64,000 bases of DNA from assembly GCA_002261155.1 (NCBI GenBank), contig NKXN01000062.1, positions 1 through 64,000 of the forward strand, written 5' to 3'. Below the pieces are notes generated by a model that saw only the letters and a list, made by a program, of their open reading frames with translations, searched no databases and had not been told where the DNA came from. The stretch's first letter is position 1. Every line of letters starts with the position of its first letter. This document shows, piece after piece, positions 62,596 through 64,000 of this stretch. Source of the DNA: Bacillaceae bacterium SAS-127. Its GTDB lineage: Bacteria > Bacillota > Bacilli > Bacillales > Domibacillaceae. A program made the position numbers and the translations under genes.

Positions 62596-64000
62596 TTTTA
62601 TTAATCGATAACTACGACTCTTTTACGTATAACTTATATCAACAAATCGCTTCCTTAGGGAAGCATGTAAGGGTGATTCGCAATGATGAATGCACACTTG
62701 AAGAGATTGAAAAAATGGCACCGGAAGCGATTGTGCTTTCACCAGGTCCAGGCACACCGAAAGAAGCGGGGATTTGTATGGAAGTCGTTCGCAGCTTCTA
62801 TCATCGCATTCCGATTTTAGGGATTTGTCTTGGACATCAAGCGATTGCGGCTGCTTTTGGAGCGGATATCGTGCAAGCGAAAACGATTAAGCACGGGAAA
62901 GTGTCATTGATTAAACACGAAGGGAAAGATATTTTTTCCTCGTTTAATGGCCCGATATCGGTGATGCGCTATCATTCCTTGTCTGTAGAGAAAGCGACTT
63001 TACCGCAAAAGTTAGAGGTGCTGGCCGTTTCTACCGATGATGAAGAAATCATGGCGATTCGCCATAAGGAGTATCCCGTGTATGGACTGCAATTCCACCC
63101 AGAATCAATCGGGACAAAAGCAGGTAGTGAACTCGTTCAGCAATTTTTTCAACAGTACAGAAAGGAGAAAAATATGAAGAACTATTTGCTCAAATTGGCG
63201 GATCAACAAGCGCTTGAGGAAGAAGAAATGATGAATGCGATCGAAGAGATTTTACAAGATGATGCAACGGAAGGAGAAATCGCCGCTTTTCTAGTCGCAT
63301 TAAAATCAAAGGGTGAAACAGTCGATGAAATCGCTTCTTTAGTCAATGTCCTTAGGAAAAATTCGCTTGGAACGAGCAAACGCTTCATGAATGTGATGGA
63401 TAACTGTGGAACGGGAGGCGATGGCTCGCAAAGCTTTAATATTAGCACAACGTCCGCGTTCGTCCTTGCGGGGGCAGGAGTGAAAGTCGCGAAGCACGGA
63501 AACCGTAGCGTCTCTAGTAAAACCGGGAGTGCCGATGTACTCGAGCATTTAGGGATTTCCCTCGATTATTTAGAAGGAGAGACCGATTACTTATTAGAGG
63601 AAAATGGGATCGCCTTTTTGTTCGCTCCTCATGTTCATCCAAAGTTAAAGCGAGTGATGAAGGTGCGGAGAGATTTGAAAATTCCAACAATTTTTAATTT
63701 AATTGGCCCGTTAACGAATCCAGTCGAGCTCGATACGCAATTACTAGGCATTTATCGTCGCGATATGCTTGATATGATGGCAAGTGTTCTCGATCGCCTC
63801 GGACGGAAAAGAGCGGTGGTCATTAATGGAGCTGGGTTTATGGATGAAGCTTCTTTAGTCGGTGAAAACCACCTGATGCTGTTAGAAGAAGGGAAAATGA
63901 AAAAAATGATCATTACCCCAGAAGATGTAGGGTTGCCAACATATAGCCTAGAAGCAATTCGTGGCGGCGAAGCAAAAGAAAATGCGGATATTTTAAAACG
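62592..64000 (+). CDS. trpGD: TrpG (anthranilate synthase II) open in frame into TrpD; 3' end outside window
   Basis: The frame from ATG 62592 has no stop up to the window end, at least 469 codons. Residues 1-194 are Trp[28 protein letters not shown], nucleophile Cys in [11 protein letters not shown], and QFHPES. Residue 195 is the Met (63174) at which TrpD would normally start. TrpD, anthranilate phosphoribosyltransferase, shows [35 protein letters not shown] and NLIGPLTNP. The site AAAGGAGAAAAAT precedes that Met, so TrpD may also be made alone. Separate genes are usual in Bacillus. Removing one A from the A5 run at 63168-63172 would give a TGA overlapping the ATG, so a sequencing error must be considered. 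Confidence 0.88.
   Translation, partial: MILLIDNYDSFTYNLYQQIASLGKHVRVIRNDECTLEEIEKMAPEAIVLSPGPGTPKEAGICMEVVRSFYHRIPILGICLGHQAIAAAFGADIVQAKTIKHGKVSLIKHEGKDIFSSFNGPISVMRYHSLSVEKATLPQKLEVLAVSTDDEEIMAIRHKEYPVYGLQFHPESIGTKAGSELVQQFFQQYRKEKNMKNYLLKLADQQALEEEEMMNAIEEILQDDATEGEIAAFLVALKSKGETVDEIASLVNVLRKNSLGTSKRFMNVMDNCGTGGDGSQSFNISTTSAFVLAGAGVKVAKHGNRSVSSKTGSADVLEHLGISLDYLEGETDYLLEENGIAFLFAPHVHPKLKRVMKVRRDLKIPTIFNLIGPLTNPVELDTQLLGIYRRDMLDMMASVLDRLGRKRAVVINGAGFMDEASLVGENHLMLLEEGKMKKMIITPEDVGLPTYSLEAIRGGEAKENADILK

Overview
The window reads as chromosomal DNA of an endospore-forming member of the Bacillaceae. The evidence is an SspH-type spore protein, spore-surface-like proteins, strong AGGAGG-type ribosome binding sites, a CsbB/GtcA/YfhO-type envelope glycosylation operon and a cobalamin operon whose gene order (cbiW-H60-X-J-C-D-ET-L-F-G-A) matches the known anaerobic pathway of Bacillus (Priestia) megaterium. 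The genus cannot be fixed from this sequence alone. No rRNA, tRNA or CRISPR array is visible.

Layout. 1-190 is the right end of an IS200/IS605-type element with an omegaRNA-like 3' part. 447-2737 (minus strand) holds three spore-surface or DUF6143 genes, two of them frameshifted, and 3042-3155 is the tail of a lost acetyltransferase. 3143-7391 (minus) is an ErcA-like iron alcohol dehydrogenase with a soluble GAF-PAS histidine kinase and a sigma-54 response regulator. 7493-8868 has an NRDE protein and BioY behind a BirA-type operator. 9116-25066 is the cobalamin block: pduX, a cobalamin riboswitch with terminator, thirteen ring-building genes, then the cobalt transporter cbiMNQO, in which cbiO is split by a frameshift at an A run. 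25147-30111 is a compact exported redox operon: stalk-domain protein, small anchored protein, ApbE flavin transferase, two bis-heme-like membrane proteins and a two-component system. Several of its exported segments are rich in Asp, Glu and His. This is the best candidate for a little-described system. 30149-33627 holds small and regulatory genes and a stand-alone omegaRNA-like element. 33791-43242 is an envelope and polysaccharide region. 43296-45992 is an NMT1/SsuA-type ABC importer. 46047-53056 has SspH, an SLH-anchored amidase, a PucR-type regulator facing an AbgT/M20 pair, and a small coiled protein. 53350-59264 has hom-thrC-thrB, a hydrolase and the YhdT/PanF pantothenate symporter. 59261-60489 is a frameshifted EAL-HDOD gene. 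60608-64000 is the start of a trp operon: tandem tryptophan T-boxes, trpE, and trpG running in frame into trpD, which continues past the window.

How the genes work together. CbiM/N/Q/O imports cobalt, SirC and CobA make the macrocycle precursor from uroporphyrinogen III, CbiX inserts cobalt, and the methyltransferases, CbiG, CbiD, CbiJ, CbiC and CbiA carry it to cobyrinate diamide. PduX supplies threonine phosphate for the later aminopropanol arm, whose other genes lie outside the window. The ApbE/cytochrome operon lies directly downstream and may link flavin or heme redox at the membrane to metal sensing; that is inference.

Five genes are broken by single-base-scale frameshifts, four of them in homopolymer runs (G7 at 835-841, the T run near 2425, A6 at 24765-24770, T7 at 60117-60123) and one at 31792-31798. 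Either base-calling errors or real decay could explain this, and it affects how the trpG-trpD join should be read.
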